64,000 nt of DNA, taken from positions 62,001 to 126,000 of the forward strand of contig NZ_CP108394.1 of NCBI RefSeq assembly GCF_041435215.1. Reading direction: 5' to 3'. Position numbers and translations under genes: made by a program. Numbering within the stretch: the stretch's first letter is position 1; every line of letters starts with the position of its first letter. Below are positions 8,011 through 17,311 of this stretch, piece by piece. Below the pieces are notes generated by a model. The model had not been told where the DNA came from. It saw nothing but the letters and a program-made list of their open reading frames with translations, and did not search any database. Origin of the DNA: Streptomyces sp. NBC_01314 (GTDB taxonomy: Bacteria > Actinomycetota > Actinomycetes > Streptomycetales > Streptomycetaceae).

Positions 8011-9755
8011 CCTCCCGCGCGATCTCACTGCTGGACGGCGGACCCGCCCCCCGCCCGAAGTGCGCCACGCTCGGCACGGCGCTCCTGCGGGCCGCGGCCG
8101 CCTCCGGCGCCCGGGGCCTGTGCTTCATCGGCACCGACGGCGGCGAAACACGCTGGAGCTACGGACGGCTGCTGCGGGAGGCAGGCCGGCTGACGGCCGG
8201 GATGCGGGCGGCGGGAGTGAGACCCGGGGACCGGGTCATCGTGCACGTCGCCCACCAGCCGGACCTGCTGGCCACCTTCTGGGCCTGCGTGCTGGGCGGC
8301 TTCGTCCCCCTGCCCGTCGGCACCGGCGCCACACCCGCGGCCCGGGCCGCCGCCCCCGGCCTGCTGGACGCGGTCTGGCACCGCTACGGCAGGCCCTACA
8401 CCGTCACCGGGCCGGACCAGCCCCTCGCCGCGCGCACCCGCACCCACCCCGGCTGGGCCACCTCCTGGCTGGGCCACCCGCACCAGTTGCGCGCCGAGCA
8501 CCCCGAGCACCGCCGCCACCCCTCCCGCCCGGACGACCTCGCCGTCCTGCTGCTCACCTCGGGCTCCACCAGCACGCCCAAGGCCGTGATGCTCACCCAC
8601 CACAACATCCTCAGCCGCAGCGCCGCGACGGCCCGCGCGGGCGGCCTCGGCGCCACGACCCGCACCCTCAACTGGATGCCGCTCGACCACGCCGGCGGGC
8701 TGCTGCTGTTCCATCTGCGCGACGTGTTCCTCGGGGCGCACCAGGTGCACGCCCGCCCGGAACTTGTCCTCGCCGACCCGCTGCGCTGGCTCACCCTCGC
8801 CGGCCGTCACCGGGCCTGCACCACCTGGGCCCCCAACTTCGCCCTGTCCCTCGTCAACGACCAGGCGCACCGGCTGCCCGGCCAGGACTGGGACCTGAGC
8901 GGGCTGCGCCGCATCATGAACGGCGGACAGGCCGTGCACGCCCCGGTGGTGCGGCGTTTCATGGAGCTGCTCGCCCCCTTCCGCCTGCCGCCGGACGCGA
9001 TGTTCCCCGGCTGGGGCATGTCCGAGACGGCGTCGGGCGTCGTCGACTGCCGGCTGTCCGACCTGGACGGCGGCCACACACGGTACGTCCCGGCCGGCCG
9101 GCCCCAGCCCGGCACCGCGGTGCGCTGCGTCGACGAGCGGGACGAGCCCGTCCCGGCGGGCACCTTGGGCCACCTCCAGGTCCACGGGGCCTCGGTCACC
9201 CGCGGCTACCTCGACGACCTCGACCACACGCGCCGCGCCTTCACCGCCGACGGCTGGTTCCGCACCGGGGACCTGGCCTTCGTCGAGGACGGCGTCCTCA
9301 CCGTCACCGGCCGGGCCGACGACCTCATCGAGCGCGCCGGTGTGCGCTGCCACAGCCACGAGATCGAGGCCGCGGTGGAGGAACTGGACTTCGTCGCACC
9401 CACCCACACGGTGGCCTGCCCGGTCACCGGCCCCGAGAAGGAGGAACTCGCCGTCTTCTACCACCCGCGGCCCGGCACCCCGCGGACCAGGGCCGCGGCC
9501 CTGATCCGCGCGCAGGTCACCGACCGCCTCGGCCTGCACATCGACCAGGTCGTGCCGGTGCGCGCCCAGGACGTCCCCAGGACCGGTATCGGAAAGCTCC
9601 GCCGCTCCCGCATGCGGCACTGGTACGAGACACGCGACGCGGGCCCCGGCGGCGCACCCGGGCCGCGGCCGGACAGGAACCACTTCGATCCGCGCACCCC
9701 GGCCGGCCCTCATGAGGCCCGCCCGGCGCAGCCCGCCAGGAAGAGGACGCCATGA
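8007..9755 (+). CDS. acyl/aryl-AMP ligase (ANL superfamily)
   Basis: 582 residues, ATG overlapping the araC stop (ATGA). ANL enzymes activate a carboxylate as the adenylate and may transfer it to CoA or a carrier protein. Visible core motifs: LLLTSGSTSTPKAVMLTH (P-loop, A3), PGWGMSETASG (A5), DGWFRTGDLAF (A7), VTGRADDLIERAG (A8) and RTGIGKLRRS with the A10 lysine. The C-terminus has a 35-residue Pro/Ala tail. It could load a fatty or aryl acid onto the KAS III/NAT partners at 20867-22733. The substrate is not readable. Confidence 0.9.
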   Translation: MTSRAISLLDGGPAPRPKCATLGTALLRAAAASGARGLCFIGTDGGETRWSYGRLLREAGRLTAGMRAAGVRPGDRVIVHVAHQPDLLATFWACVLGGFVPLPVGTGATPAARAAAPGLLDAVWHRYGRPYTVTGPDQPLAARTRTHPGWATSWLGHPHQLRAEHPEHRRHPSRPDDLAVLLLTSGSTSTPKAVMLTHHNILSRSAATARAGGLGATTRTLNWMPLDHAGGLLLFHLRDVFLGAHQVHARPELVLADPLRWLTLAGRHRACTTWAPNFALSLVNDQAHRLPGQDWDLSGLRRIMNGGQAVHAPVVRRFMELLAPFRLPPDAMFPGWGMSETASGVVDCRLSDLDGGHTRYVPAGRPQPGTAVRCVDERDEPVPAGTLGHLQVHGASVTRGYLDDLDHTRRAFTADGWFRTGDLAFVEDGVLTVTGRADDLIERAGVRCHSHEIEAAVEELDFVAPTHTVACPVTGPEKEELAVFYHPRPGTPRTRAAALIRAQVTDRLGLHIDQVVPVRAQDVPRTGIGKLRRSRMRHWYETRDAGPGGAPGPRPDRNHFDPRTPAGPHEARPAQPARKRTP

Positions 9756-11743
9756 ACGACTCCGTACCGGCCGGCACCGGCGGCGGTGCGCTGCGCACAC
9801 GGGTGCTCGGCCCGCTGGAGGTCCGCGCCCAGGGCGAGGACCGCACACCCACCGCGCCCATGGCCCGGCGCGCGCTGGCCGTGCTGCTGCTGAGCGCCAA
9901 CCGTCTGGTGTCGACCTCGGCCCTGATCGGGGAACTGTGGGAGTTCGACCCGCCCCGCCTGGCCCGCAAGACCGTCCAGACGTACGTGTACCAGATACGC
10001 AAGGCCCTCAAGTGCCCCGGGGATGCCGGCGACCGGGTGCGCACCGGTCCCGGCGGCTACCGCATCGACCTGCGGCCGGGGGAGCTGGACCTGTGGGAGT
10101 TCGAGCACGGGGTCGTGCGCGCGCGCACCGCGCTGAGCGAGGGTGATCCCCGTGCCTCGGCGCACCTGCTGCGCCAGGCGCTCGGGCTGTGGCGGGGCGA
10201 ACCGTTCGCCGGACTGGACGCCGGACCGCTCCTGGCGGCGCAGATCGCGCAGATCGCCGACTCACGGCTCGGCGCGCTGGAGCTGCGCATCACGGCCGAC
10301 CTGCAACTGGGCCGCCACCGCGCGCTGGTGGGGGAACTGCACCAGCTCACCGCGGACCATCCCTTCCACGAGGAGTTCGCCGCCCAGCTCATGCTCGCCG
10401 CGCACCGCTCCGGGCAGCGCGCCACGGCACTGGACGCGTTCACCCGGCTGCGCCGCCGGCTCGTCGACGAACTCGGCATCGAGCCGTCCGAGCGGCTGCA
10501 GAGACTGCAGCAGGACGTTCTCAACGAAGCGCTGCCGCAGCCGGCCGCCGTCGTCGTGGCGGGCACGGCACCGGCCGGTGCCCCCTCCCCCGCCGGTGCC
10601 GCCGCGCCGGCGCCGGTCCCTGTGGCGGTGCCGGTCGGCGGCCGGCTGCCGCTGGACACCCCGGACTTCACCGGACGCGTCGCGGAACTGACGCAGCTCT
10701 CCTGCCTCACCGGCGCGGACACGGACGCGGACGCGGGGGACACGGCCCGCGCCGTGTGGTCCGCAGGACCCCGGGTGGTGGTGGTCCTGGGAGCGGCCGG
10801 TGTGGGCAAGAGCGCCCTGGCCGTGCACGCCGCGCACCGTATGGCCGACCGGTTCCCCGACGGCGCGCTCCACGCCCGGCTGCACGACGGCGCGGACCGC
10901 CCCAGACGGGCGGACGACGTCCTGCACACCCTGCTGCGGGACTGCGGCATGGATCCGGCCACGCTGCCCAAGAACGCCGACGACCTGGCGGGCATGTTCC
11001 GGTCCTTCAGTGCCGGCCGGTCGCTGCTGGTCCTGCTGGACGACGCGGCCGGCACCGACCAGGTGCTCCCGCTGCTGCCGGCGGACGGCCGCAGCCTGGC
11101 ACTGGTGACCTCCCGGGTCCGCCTGCCCGGTCTGCCCGGCGCCCGGGCGATGGCCCTGGGGGCGCTGTCGGCCGACGACGCCGCCGCGTTCTTCACCCGG
11201 GTGGCCGGGGCGGAGCGCGTCAGCGCCGGTGACGTCCTCGGGGACGTCACGCGCCTGATGGGCAACTTCCCGCTCTCCCTGCGTGCCGTGGGTGAGAAGT
11301 TCGCGGCGCGCCCGATGTGGACGCTCGACGACCTCGCCCTCGGGCTGAGGGACGAGGGCCGCCTGGCGGCGGAACTGCACGACGAGGCCTGCGACGTGCT
11401 GGCCCGGGCGGCCGGAGCGATCGCCCGGCTGCCCGGCGCCCTGCGCCGGGCGCTCACACTGCTGGCGGGCGCCGGAGCGGCTCCCTTCGACATGACACGG
11501 GCCCGCCGGCTCCTGGGCGGCAGTTCCTGGGACGGCGACTCCCTGGTGGGCCAGCTGCTCGACCATCACGTGGTGGTCAGGGCGGACCAGTCCGGTTCCC
11601 CGGCTCTCATGTTCCGGGTGCCGGATCTGATCCGGCTGTCCCTGCCGTCCTTCGACAACGCCGAACTGCGCGTTCTGCCCGGCGGCGACCGCGGCGGCCT
11701 CGGCAGCCGTTCCGTCTCCGGGGTGCTGACCGCGGCAGGCTGA
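9752..11743 (+). CDS. SARP-family regulator with NB-ARC-like ATPase domain
   Basis: 663 residues, ATG overlapping the ligase stop. Order of parts: OmpR-type winged helix (residues about 15-100, LGPLEVRAQG through RIRKAL and RTGPGGYRI), bacterial transcriptional activation domain (about 105-255, ending DELGIEPSERLQRLQ), an Ala/Pro linker, then a P-loop ATPase (VLGAAGVGKSALAVH near 345, VLLDDAAGTDQV near 430). It lacks a TPR tail, so it is a medium-length SARP. SARPs bind heptamer direct repeats and recruit RNA polymerase. It is the best candidate pathway activator of the region; repeats that could be its site are noted at 14219-14252. Confidence 0.93.
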   Translation: MNDSVPAGTGGGALRTRVLGPLEVRAQGEDRTPTAPMARRALAVLLLSANRLVSTSALIGELWEFDPPRLARKTVQTYVYQIRKALKCPGDAGDRVRTGPGGYRIDLRPGELDLWEFEHGVVRARTALSEGDPRASAHLLRQALGLWRGEPFAGLDAGPLLAAQIAQIADSRLGALELRITADLQLGRHRALVGELHQLTADHPFHEEFAAQLMLAAHRSGQRATALDAFTRLRRRLVDELGIEPSERLQRLQQDVLNEALPQPAAVVVAGTAPAGAPSPAGAAAPAPVPVAVPVGGRLPLDTPDFTGRVAELTQLSCLTGADTDADAGDTARAVWSAGPRVVVVLGAAGVGKSALAVHAAHRMADRFPDGALHARLHDGADRPRRADDVLHTLLRDCGMDPATLPKNADDLAGMFRSFSAGRSLLVLLDDAAGTDQVLPLLPADGRSLALVTSRVRLPGLPGARAMALGALSADDAAAFFTRVAGAERVSAGDVLGDVTRLMGNFPLSLRAVGEKFAARPMWTLDDLALGLRDEGRLAAELHDEACDVLARAAGAIARLPGALRRALTLLAGAGAAPFDMTRARRLLGGSSWDGDSLVGQLLDHHVVVRADQSGSPALMFRVPDLIRLSLPSFDNAELRVLPGGDRGGLGSRSVSGVLTAAG

Positions 11744-11828
11744 CGAATTCCGGTTCCGGGCCCGGCCCGCGCCGGCCAGCACCTTGGACACGGCTTCACC
11801 CGGCCTGGATCGGCCGGGCGGACGCTGG

Positions 11829-11884
11829 CCGTGACGGCCACCTGACAGGCCGTCACGGGCGTGGTCCCGCCTCACGGCGGGACC
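11829..11884. terminator. two perfect hairpins after the SARP gene
   Basis: Stem 11829-11839 pairs exactly with 11848-11858 (11 bp, 8-nt loop), and stem 11863-11871 pairs exactly with 11876-11884 (9 bp, TCAC loop). There is no T-tract, as is common in Streptomyces. They lie between the SARP stop and the Shine-Dalgarno sequence of the 72-residue ORF, so they may terminate the SARP transcript or structure the leader of the small gene. Confidence 0.6.
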
Positions 11885-11900
11885 CGAGTGAGGAGGCGGT

Positions 11901-12119
11901 ATGCGTTTCGAGGACGAGGTTCTCCCGCCCCGCTGGCTGATGGTGCCCGCGGGGCTGGAGGTCGAGCTCACCCCGGCAGAACCCGGCCGGCGCATCCGGT
12001 GCGGCGATCCGTCCCCGCCGGGGCGCTCCTCGCCGTCGCCCCGGCAGCCGGGCGAGGAGCCCCCCGGACGGCACCGCGAATCCTGCTGCCACTGCGGTGC
12101 TCCCCGGCCGGCCGCGTAA
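11901..12119 (+). CDS. small protein with a Cys-Cys-His-Cys tail, unknown function
   Basis: 72 residues. The ATG follows an excellent GAGGAGG ribosome site, much better than most genes here. The N-terminal half (MRFEDEVLPPRWLMVPAGL) looks structured. The C-terminal part is Pro/Arg-rich and ends with ESCCHCGAP, a possible half metal site. I do not recognise the family. Its leader contains two strong hairpins, suggesting controlled expression. Confidence 0.55.
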   Translation: MRFEDEVLPPRWLMVPAGLEVELTPAEPGRRIRCGDPSPPGRSSPSPRQPGEEPPGRHRESCCHCGAPRPAA

Positions 12120-12842
12120 CCGGGGCGAGGGAGGAACCGGCTGTGCCCGGCGGGCTCCCGGCGGCGCCGCACAGCGCCGGCCCTCGTTTCCCGGGGCCCC
12201 GCCCGCGGTCACGGGGACCGGTCACGGGGACGGTCACGGGGAGAGCACCGTCCCCCCGGACAGCCGGGACGGACGGGATGGTCGGGACGGCCAGGACAGC
12301 CGGGACGGACGATGCCCGGGCGGCGCGACGGCCTGCGCAGGGATGCCGGGGCGGGGCGGAGACGGGCGGCCGGATCCTCGGCCGGGCAGCCGGCCCGCCG
12401 GCGGGCGGGCGGTCCGGCGGCGGCACGGCGGTCCGGCGGCACGGGCGGCACGGCGGTCCGGCGGCACGGGCGGCACGGCGGGCGCGTACCGCTCGCGGGG
12501 CCCTGCCGGTGCTCCCTGTGCCCGGCCCGCCCGGTCCGCCCGGCCTCGCTGTGGCCCTGTTCCCCCGCACCTCCCCCGCACCGTCCGGCCGGGCGGTCAC
12601 TGCCCGCCCCGTGCCGTTCCCCGCGTCCTGCCCGCCCGCGGCCGGGTCCTCGCAGAGCCCGTCGAAACGTCTTCGGCCTGCGCGTTTCCCCGGCCTTGGT
12701 CCCCCCTTGGACGCCTGATCACAGGCTGCCTCAGCAGGCAGTCGGGACCACACGAGTACGGCTGCCGCAGGCGCAACCGCACAGACGCGGGTCGCGGCCG
12801 GACCAACGGGGCCCGGTCGACCGAGTGGCGAGGTGGGATGGG
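12120..12842. repeat. gene-free GC-rich stretch with short direct repeats
   Basis: About 720 bases with no convincing gene. Between about 12255 and 12312 a GGACAGCCGGGACGGAC unit recurs, and from about 12417 to 12483 a roughly 25-bp unit built on GGCACGGCGGTCCGGCGG is repeated about two and a half times. The last 20 bases carry AGGTGGG, the ribosome site of the next gene. Promoter elements are not obvious. Confidence 0.5.
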
Positions 12843-14078
12843 ATGCAGACCAGGCTGCACAGGAGCACCACGGACGGGGAGCTGTCCTACCCGGTGCGGG
12901 AAGCGACCCGGGACAGCGTGCTGCGGGAGCTGAGCACGGTGCTCTTCGGGTCCCTGCCGCGCAGCGACCAGCGGCGCAGGGGCATGGAGTACGTGCAGGG
13001 CCTGCTCGGTGTCGAGGGACGCAAGTCGATCCGGAACATCTCCTCGCTGTTCGGCGGGGAGGCGGCCGAGCAGAGCCTGCACCACTTCATCAGCGGCTCC
13101 ACCTGGGACTGGGGCCCGGTCCGCCGTGCCCTGGCCCGGCATCTGGAGGAGGTCTCCCCCGCCCGCGCCTATCTGCTGCAGCCGATGGTGATACCCAAGG
13201 CCGGCGACAGTTCGGTGGGGGTGGACCGGCGCTTCTGCCCGCACCGCGGCCAGATCATGAACGCCCAGCAGGCCGTGGGGGTGTGGGCGGTCTCCGAGGA
13301 GCACAGCAGCCCGATCAACTGGCGCCTGCACCTGCCCGACACCTGGCTGGACGACAAGACCCGGCGCCGGCAGGCGGCGATCCCGGAGACGGTGCTGCCC
13401 GAGTCGATGGACCAGTGCTGTGTGGAGGCCTACCTCGGCATCACCCGGGACTGGGGCCTGCCGGTGCGCCCCGCGCTGATGGACGCCCGCCAGTCCGACG
13501 TGGCGGGCACGGTGCGCGGGCTGCAGAGCGCGGGTGCGCCGATGCTGTTACGGGTCAGTGCCAACCTGCGGCTGGCCGCCGCCGACGCGGGACTGCCCCG
13601 TGCCGCCGCCGACGCGGAGATGACGGCGCATCAGCTCATGCTGATGGCCCGGCCGCTGCGCCAGCCGGTCATCCAGCGCCGGCCCGGCCCGGGCGGTCGC
13701 ACCGTGCACGCGGGCCTGACCGCGACGGTCCGTGTGCGGCTTCCGCGCCGCACCGCCCGCCGCCCGTCCTGGTGCCGTGACCTGGTGCTGTTCGGCGTCG
13801 GCGACAACGGCGGGCGCTGGCCGGCCGAACTGTGGCTGACCAACATCACCGACCTGCACCCCTCCCAGCTGCTGCGGCTGAGCAAGCTGCCCCAGCGGGT
13901 GAACCAGGACTTCGCCCAGATCGCCGAACGGGTGGGCATAAGAGACTATTCCGGCCGTTCCTTCAGCGGCTGGCACCGGCACGCCACCCTCGCCTCGGCC
14001 GCCCACGCCGTCGCGGTGCTGTCCGGCACGGCCGAGCCGGTGACCGAGGCCGCGGAGGTGACGCAGGCATCCGCGTAG
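12843..14078 (+). CDS. IS701-type transposase homologue, probably domesticated
   Basis: 411 residues, ATG at 12843 with AGGTGGG 5 nt before it. It shares the whole layout of the protein at 4149-5513: FGSLPRSDQRRRGMEYVQGL, GRKSIRNISSLFGG, STWDWGPVRRALARHLE, SSVGVDRRFCPHRGQIMNAQ and YSGRSFSGWHRHATL. The segment that should hold the first catalytic Asp reads LQPMVIPKAGDSSVGV, with no Asp at the expected place. It stands alone between gene-poor spacers, and I see no terminal inverted repeats. Possibly a regulator derived from a transposase; an inactive IS remnant is the alternative. Confidence 0.7.
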   Translation: MQTRLHRSTTDGELSYPVREATRDSVLRELSTVLFGSLPRSDQRRRGMEYVQGLLGVEGRKSIRNISSLFGGEAAEQSLHHFISGSTWDWGPVRRALARHLEEVSPARAYLLQPMVIPKAGDSSVGVDRRFCPHRGQIMNAQQAVGVWAVSEEHSSPINWRLHLPDTWLDDKTRRRQAAIPETVLPESMDQCCVEAYLGITRDWGLPVRPALMDARQSDVAGTVRGLQSAGAPMLLRVSANLRLAAADAGLPRAAADAEMTAHQLMLMARPLRQPVIQRRPGPGGRTVHAGLTATVRVRLPRRTARRPSWCRDLVLFGVGDNGGRWPAELWLTNITDLHPSQLLRLSKLPQRVNQDFAQIAERVGIRDYSGRSFSGWHRHATLASAAHAVAVLSGTAEPVTEAAEVTQASA

Positions 14079-14329
14079 CCATGCGCACAGGCATGCGCGC
14101 GGCCATGCACGCGGGCCTGTGCGTGAGCATGGAGAACGGCGCAGTGTACGGACGAGGACCTGGTCTGTCAGCCGTCCGCCCGCCCCCTGTGTCAGCTCGG
14201 CGGCCACCCGGCCCACCGAGCTGACGGACTGCGCAGGGCAGCTGACGGATTGTCCGAACGTCCTTTGGCGAGTTCTGAACCCCCGGCACACGATCTGCGG
14301 ACAGCCCGTCCCCGTGCCGAGGAGTTCAC
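14079..14329 (+). promoter_or_regulatory. upstream region of the carboxylesterase gene with hairpin and direct repeats
   Basis: Perfect inverted repeat GTCAGCTCGG/CCGAGCTGAC at 14191-14200 and 14216-14225. Overlapping it, AGCTGACGGACTG (14219-14231) recurs as AGCTGACGGATTG (14240-14252), a 21-bp period that puts the copies on the same face of the helix, as expected for SARP or other regulator sites. GAGGAG lies just before the ATG at 14330. Confidence 0.4.
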
Positions 14330-15970
14330 ATGACCGTCCAGCCGCAGGCCGCCGACGGGCGGAGAAAGGCGCACGCCGTCACCGCCGACGGCCCCCCGGC
14401 CCGCGCCGCGACCGGCTCCCGGGTCGTCGTGCGCACGTCGGCCGGGCCGGTGGCCGGTGAACGCGCCGGCCGGATCGCCGCCTTCCGCGGCATCCCCTAC
14501 GCCAGGCCGCCGCTGGGCGAACTGCGCTTCGCCTCCCCCCGACCGCCCGTGCCCTGGCGCGAAGTGCGCGAGGCCGTGCGCTTCGCCGACGTCTCCTTCC
14601 AGAGCCGCATACCCAGCCGGCCGGTGCCGCCCCACAGTGAGGACTCGCTGTACGCCAACGTGTGGACGCCCAACACCGGCGGCAGCAGGCCCGTGATGGT
14701 GTACATCCACGGCGGCGGCTGGCAGGCCGGTGCGGGCAGCATGCCCGCCTACGACGGGGCCCGGCTGGCCGCCCGCGCGGACATGGTCGTGGTCACCTTC
14801 AACTACCGGCTCGGCGTCCTGGGGTTCGGCCTGCACGAGGACCTCACCGATCCGCTGAGCGGTGACTTCGCCAACTGGGGCCTGCAGGACCAGCAGGCGC
14901 TGCTGCGCTGGGTGCGCGCCAACGCGGCCGCCTTCGGCGGGGACCCGGACAACATCACCGTGTGCGGTACCTCCGCGGGCGGTGCCAGCGCCTGGCAGCT
15001 CGCCCTGCTGCCCGGCCTGCGCGGCCTGATCCGGCGCATCGTGTCGATCAGTCCCAGCCATGTCACGCCGCCGGCGACCTCGCTCACACCCGAGGACTCC
15101 CGCAGCGCCTACCGGGCCGTCGCCCGCCGGCTGGGCACCACCGTCGCCGGCCTGCGCGAGGTGCCGGCCGCCGCGCTCGCCGCGGCCTGGGAGGAGATCT
15201 TCGCGCCGCCTCCCGAGGACCGGATCGTCGCCAGCGGACGCTGGTACAGGGGGCCGGTCGTCGACGGTCGCACCATGCCCGGGCCCGACCACGCGCTGCC
15301 GGCTCCCGGCGTGCCCGTGCTGTCGATCCACACCAGCACCGAGGGCTCCTTCTACACCGGGCCCGCCTCCCCGCAGCCCCTGCCCGCGCCGCGGGACGCC
15401 GCCGCTCTGCGAGGGGCGGTGCGCGATGTGGTGCGGCTGGTGCGGCCGGAGGCGGGCGACGATCTCGCCGACGCGTGCATCCTCGCCTACCGGGATGCCG
15501 CGCGGGACGCCGCGCTGCCCGGCGATCCGCTGTCGCTGTGGACGGAGATCTGGGGTGACGCGCTGTTCAGGCACCAGATCGTCCGGTTCGCCGAGCGCCA
15601 TGCCCGTGCGGGTGCCGGCCCGCTGTACGCCATGGAGTTCGCGCATCCGGCGCTGGCGCCGCACTTCGGCACCCCGCACGAGGCGACCTCACCGTTCATG
15701 TTCGGCACCCACCGACTCCCGCAGTTCGCGCCCGTTCTCGGTGCGGGCCCCGTGGAGAGGCTGCTGTCCGACATTTTCATGGACGCCGTGGCGGCCTTCG
15801 CCCGTACCTCTGTGCCCAGCACCCCGAACACTCCCGGCTGGCCGCCGTTCACTCCCGACGCGCCCAGCACCCTGGTCCTGGGCGGCCCTGGCATCGCCGA
15901 GGTCAGGCACACCCCCAAGCTCGCCCAGCTCGGGTTCTGGGACGCGGTGGGCTGGACGCCCGGTCTCTGA
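14330..15970 (+). CDS. type B carboxylesterase/lipase family protein
   Basis: 546 residues of the alpha/beta hydrolase fold. Visible: [16 protein letters not shown] near the N-terminus, the oxyanion segment [13 protein letters not shown], the nucleophile elbow [11 protein letters not shown] (Ser in place, Thr for the usual Glu before it), HTSTEGSFY with the acidic residue and [14 protein letters not shown] with the histidine. It could hydrolyse or, run in reverse, form an ester. In a pathway predicted to make a hydroxyanthranilate derivative, an ester-handling enzyme is reasonable. No signal peptide is seen, so it should be cytoplasmic. It is separated from the DAHP synthase gene by a strong T-tract terminator. 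Confidence 0.9.
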   Translation: MTVQPQAADGRRKAHAVTADGPPARAATGSRVVVRTSAGPVAGERAGRIAAFRGIPYARPPLGELRFASPRPPVPWREVREAVRFADVSFQSRIPSRPVPPHSEDSLYANVWTPNTGGSRPVMVYIHGGGWQAGAGSMPAYDGARLAARADMVVVTFNYRLGVLGFGLHEDLTDPLSGDFANWGLQDQQALLRWVRANAAAFGGDPDNITVCGTSAGGASAWQLALLPGLRGLIRRIVSISPSHVTPPATSLTPEDSRSAYRAVARRLGTTVAGLREVPAAALAAAWEEIFAPPPEDRIVASGRWYRGPVVDGRTMPGPDHALPAPGVPVLSIHTSTEGSFYTGPASPQPLPAPRDAAALRGAVRDVVRLVRPEAGDDLADACILAYRDAARDAALPGDPLSLWTEIWGDALFRHQIVRFAERHARAGAGPLYAMEFAHPALAPHFGTPHEATSPFMFGTHRLPQFAPVLGAGPVERLLSDIFMDAVAAFARTSVPSTPNTPGWPPFTPDAPSTLVLGGPGIAEVRHTPKLAQLGFWDAVGWTPGL

Positions 15971-16055
15971 CCCGGCCCGTCCGTGCCGTCCTGGCCGGGC
16001 CCTTGGGCCTTCTCCCCGATTCCGTACGCCGCGGCAGCCATGCCGCGTTTTTTTT
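15971..16055 (+). terminator. tandem hairpins ending in an eight-T terminator upstream of DAHP synthase
   Basis: First hairpin CCCGGCC/GGCCGGG at 15971-15977 and 15993-15999. Second hairpin CGCGGCA/TGCCGCG at 16030-16036 and 16041-16047 with GCCA loop, followed by eight T (16048-16055). This is a canonical intrinsic terminator, unusual in such GC-rich DNA. Only 33 nt separate it from the next start codon, too little for a separate promoter, so an attenuator is likely. Confidence 0.8.
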
Positions 16056-16088
16056 CCCACCGTCCGTATTCCTTGTCTGGAGACATCC

Positions 16089-17258
16089 GTGGACTTTCCC
16101 CTGCTCGACCTCGAATGGAAGATCGCCCCTCAGCAGCCGGTCTGGGACGACCCGGCGCAGGTGAGCCGGGTCCGCTCGGATCTGGCGAGCCGGCCCGCGC
16201 TGGTACGCGCGGACGACGTCCGTGCCCTGCGCGGCCATCTGGCCCGGGTGGCGGCCGGCGAGGCCCTGGTGGTGCAGGCCGGGGACTGCGCCGAGGACCC
16301 CGACGAATGCACCGCCGAGCATGTCGCGCGCAAGGCGGCCGTGCTCGACCTGCTGGCCGGGGCGCTGCGGCTGGTCACCGGCAAGCCCGTGATCCGGGTG
16401 GGCCGCATCGCGGGACAGTTCGGCAAGCCGCGCTCGAAGCCGACCGAGCTGATCGGCGGCGTCGAACTGCCCGTCTACCGCGGTCACATGGTCAACAACC
16501 CCGAGCCCACCCCCGAGGGACGCCGCCCCGACCCGTTGCGGCTGCTGACCGGGTACATGGCGGCCGACGAGATCATGCACCACCTGAACTGGCACCGCGC
16601 CCGCGGCACGGACCTCATCGACCCCGCTGTCTGGACCAGCCATGAGGCGCTGCTGCTCGACTACGAGGTCCCCCTGCTGCGGCACGAGGCCGACGGGCTG
16701 GTGCTGTCCTCGACGCACTGGCCGTGGATCGGAGAGCGCACCCGGCAGCCCGAGGGCGCGCATGTCGCCCTGCTCACCGGCGTGGTCAACCCGGTGGCCT
16801 GCAAGGTCGGCCCGGGCATCACCCCGGAGGAACTGCTGGATCTGTGCCGGCGTCTGGACCCGCGGCGCGAGCCGGGACGGCTCACCCTCATCGCCCGCAT
16901 GGGCGCCGACGCGGTGGCCGACGCCCTGCCTCCGCTGGTCGAGGCCGTACGCAGGGCGGGCCACCCGGTGATCTGGCTGACCGACCCGCTGCACGGCAAC
17001 ACCGTCACCACCCCGGGAGGGTTCAAGACCCGCTACGTGGAGGCGGCCGAGCGCGAGGTCGTCGCCTTCCACCACGCGGTGACCGCGGGCGGCGGCGTCG
17101 CCGGCGGCCTGCACCTGGAGACGACACCGGACGCGGTCATGGAGTGCGTCAGCGACGCGGGGGCGGCCGGCCTCGTCGGTGACGCCTACCAGAGCCTGTG
17201 CGACCCGCGGCTCAACGTCAGCCAGGGCATCTCCGTGGTGTCCGCCTGGCAGTCGTGA
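16089..17258 (+). CDS. class II 3-deoxy-D-arabino-heptulosonate 7-phosphate synthase (PhzC type)
   Basis: 389 residues, GTG at 16089 with GGAGA 5 nt upstream. It condenses phosphoenolpyruvate with erythrose 4-phosphate, the first shikimate step. Plant-type class II motifs are seen: [82 protein letters not shown] and [10 protein letters not shown]. It is shorter than housekeeping actinobacterial enzymes of about 450-460 residues, as are the PhzC enzymes of secondary metabolism; the shorter form is expected to escape feedback control. It begins the run of 3-hydroxyanthranilate genes. Confidence 0.95.
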   Translation: MDFPLLDLEWKIAPQQPVWDDPAQVSRVRSDLASRPALVRADDVRALRGHLARVAAGEALVVQAGDCAEDPDECTAEHVARKAAVLDLLAGALRLVTGKPVIRVGRIAGQFGKPRSKPTELIGGVELPVYRGHMVNNPEPTPEGRRPDPLRLLTGYMAADEIMHHLNWHRARGTDLIDPAVWTSHEALLLDYEVPLLRHEADGLVLSSTHWPWIGERTRQPEGAHVALLTGVVNPVACKVGPGITPEELLDLCRRLDPRREPGRLTLIARMGADAVADALPPLVEAVRRAGHPVIWLTDPLHGNTVTTPGGFKTRYVEAAEREVVAFHHAVTAGGGVAGGLHLETTPDAVMECVSDAGAAGLVGDAYQSLCDPRLNVSQGISVVSAWQS

Positions 17259-17311
17259 GCCGCCGCACCGAACAGCCCCTGCCCGCACGGCATGTGAAGG
17301 AGAGGCACGAC

